64,000 nt of DNA from NCBI RefSeq assembly GCF_000568255.1, contig NZ_KK037166.1, forward strand, positions 1,819,617-1,883,616, given 5' to 3'. This DNA comes from Kutzneria sp. 744 (GTDB taxonomy: Bacteria; Actinomycetota; Actinomycetes; Mycobacteriales; Pseudonocardiaceae). The first letter of the stretch is position 1. Every line of letters begins with the position of its first letter. The notes under the pieces are model-generated. The model made no database searches. It had not been told where the DNA came from and was given only the letters and a program-made list of their open reading frames with translations. This document shows, piece after piece, positions 63,306 to 64,000 of the stretch. Made by a program: the position numbers and the translations under genes.

Positions 63306-64000
63306 ATGGTCAGGACTGTGCTCGTGCTGGGCGGCACCGCCGAGGCCCGGCGGCTGGCCGAGGCGCTGGCCGAGGCAGGCGACCGACTCCGGGTCGTCAC
63401 CTCGCTGGCCGGGCGCGTGAGCCGGCCTCACCTGCCGCCGGGCGAGGTGCGGATCGGCGGCTTCGACGGCGTCGAGGGGCTGACGGCGTGGCTGCGCGAG
63501 GAGCGGGTGGACGCGGTGGTCGATGCCACCCATCCGTTCGCGGCCCGGGTCACGGCCTCGGCCGCGGCGGCGACCAGCGCACTGGGGCTGCCGTTCCTGG
63601 TGCTGCGCCGGCCCGGCTGGCGTCAGGCCGAGGAGGATGACTGGCGGTGGGTCGGCTCCGTCGCCGAGGCAGCGGAGCTGCTGCCCACGGTCGGAACGCG
63701 CGCCTTGCTCACTGTGGGGCGTCAAGAGCTGGAGCCGTTCACCCGTCTCAGTGACGTGTGGCTGCTGGCCAGGTCGATCGAGCAACCGAACGTGCCCATC
63801 GAGGCAGTTCTGGGCCGTGGCCCTTTCGCGGTCGAATCCGAGCTGGAGCTGCTGGACGATCATGACATCGACGTGCTCGTCACCAAGGACAGCGGCGGCG
63901 ACGACGCGAAACTGGTGGCCGCGCGACGCCGGAACATTCCGGTGGTGATCGTCCGGCGACCGCCCTCACCTGCGGTTATGATTGTGTCCACAGTGGATCA
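63306..64000 (+). CDS. cobK: Precorrin-6A reductase (3' end outside window)
   Basis: 231 codons visible. VLVLGGTAEARRLAEALAEA at the N-terminus and VVDATHPFAARVTASAAAA are CobK signatures; RALLTVGRQELEPF and LVTKDSGG follow as expected. Reduces precorrin-6A with NADPH in aerobic cobalamin synthesis. ATG 63306; divergent from the BtuF-like gene with 22 bp between. The last about 10-20 residues are off the window. Confidence 0.92.
   Translation, partial: MVRTVLVLGGTAEARRLAEALAEAGDRLRVVTSLAGRVSRPHLPPGEVRIGGFDGVEGLTAWLREERVDAVVDATHPFAARVTASAAAATSALGLPFLVLRRPGWRQAEEDDWRWVGSVAEAAELLPTVGTRALLTVGRQELEPFTRLSDVWLLARSIEQPNVPIEAVLGRGPFAVESELELLDDHDIDVLVTKDSGGDDAKLVAARRRNIPVVIVRRPPSPAVMIVSTVD

Noticed and set aside
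1..64000. CRISPR arrays, tRNA or rRNA genes
   Set aside because: No regularly spaced repeats, cloverleaf-like segments or rRNA cores were seen on reading; a tRNAscan-type search would settle it.

Overview
The window is very GC-rich with strong GC bias at third codon positions, many GTG starts, Tat signal peptides, ATGA/GTGA gene overlaps and families typical of actinomycetes (DUF1206, DUF3040, MmyB-like XRE regulators, STAS-HATPase, two-gene NHEJ). It looks like a chromosome segment of a filamentous actinomycete, most likely Pseudonocardiaceae (Kutzneria/Amycolatopsis-like); the genus is inference. No rRNA, tRNA, CRISPR array or prophage was seen.

Layout. 1-11.5 kb (minus): a secreted RHS/YD-repeat protein cut by the window edge and, overlapping it by 4 bp, a very large secreted LamG-repeat protein. 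11.7-24.6 kb: a Tat-exported GH99-like hydrolase, succinate-semialdehyde dehydrogenase, Ku, DUF1206, a DinB protein, an HIBADH-type dehydrogenase, a glycosyltransferase, a STAS-HATPase fusion, a secreted clan GH-A-like protein, an XRE regulator, an orphan histidine kinase and an SRPBCC pair. 24.7-28.3 kb: DUF3040, beta-phosphoglucomutase and GH65 disaccharide phosphorylase (sugar-phosphorolysis operon). 28.4-33.4 kb: a copper-linked group (Thr-rich secreted protein, CopD-like membrane protein, two cupredoxins, a repeat-domain protein) split by an IS110-family element. 33.4-35.5 kb: trpBA with a possible attenuator. 35.7-42.5 kb: LigD-type polymerase, methyltransferase, PLP deaminase, VOC protein, DUF1275, MFS transporter. 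42.6-46.7 kb: HxlR regulator, LLM flavin oxidoreductase, acyl-CoA-dehydrogenase-like monooxygenase and, divergently, a flavin monooxygenase. 47-52.3 kb: EamA exporter, nitroreductase, and a PaoABC-type molybdenum aldehyde oxidase. 52.5-58.9 kb: GH88/105 hydrolase, a caspase-like protease with a membrane part, a GH12 endoglucanase under a LacI/CebR-type palindrome, a zinc alcohol dehydrogenase and a HdeD-like membrane protein. 59-64 kb: a second XRE regulator and cobalamin genes (cbiD, a BtuF-like binder, cobK, the last running off the window).

Two features of the sequence matter to anyone using it. First, five stretches of about 290-430 bp (near 5.8, 30.3, 37.3, 41.1 and 53.7 kb) have almost balanced base composition, no coding bias, and cut straight into genes whose two halves resume on either side. 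They look like assembly gaps filled with arbitrary bases rather than biological insertions. Second, about ten genes carry one- or two-base indels, mostly in short homopolymers, that break otherwise well-conserved frames (LamG, CopD, paoB, paoC, caspase, HdeD-like and others). I read these as draft-sequence errors, not pseudogenes, but that is inference.

The observations most worth following are the possible bridge-RNA region of the IS110 element, the copper cluster with an unfamiliar tandem module, the MRWHG leader/hairpin before an isolated trpBA pair, the caspase-membrane locus, the CebR-like operator before GH12, the ACCGGTTCA direct repeats between the two arms of the flavoenzyme cluster, and the long nested palindromes used as gene-end hairpins.
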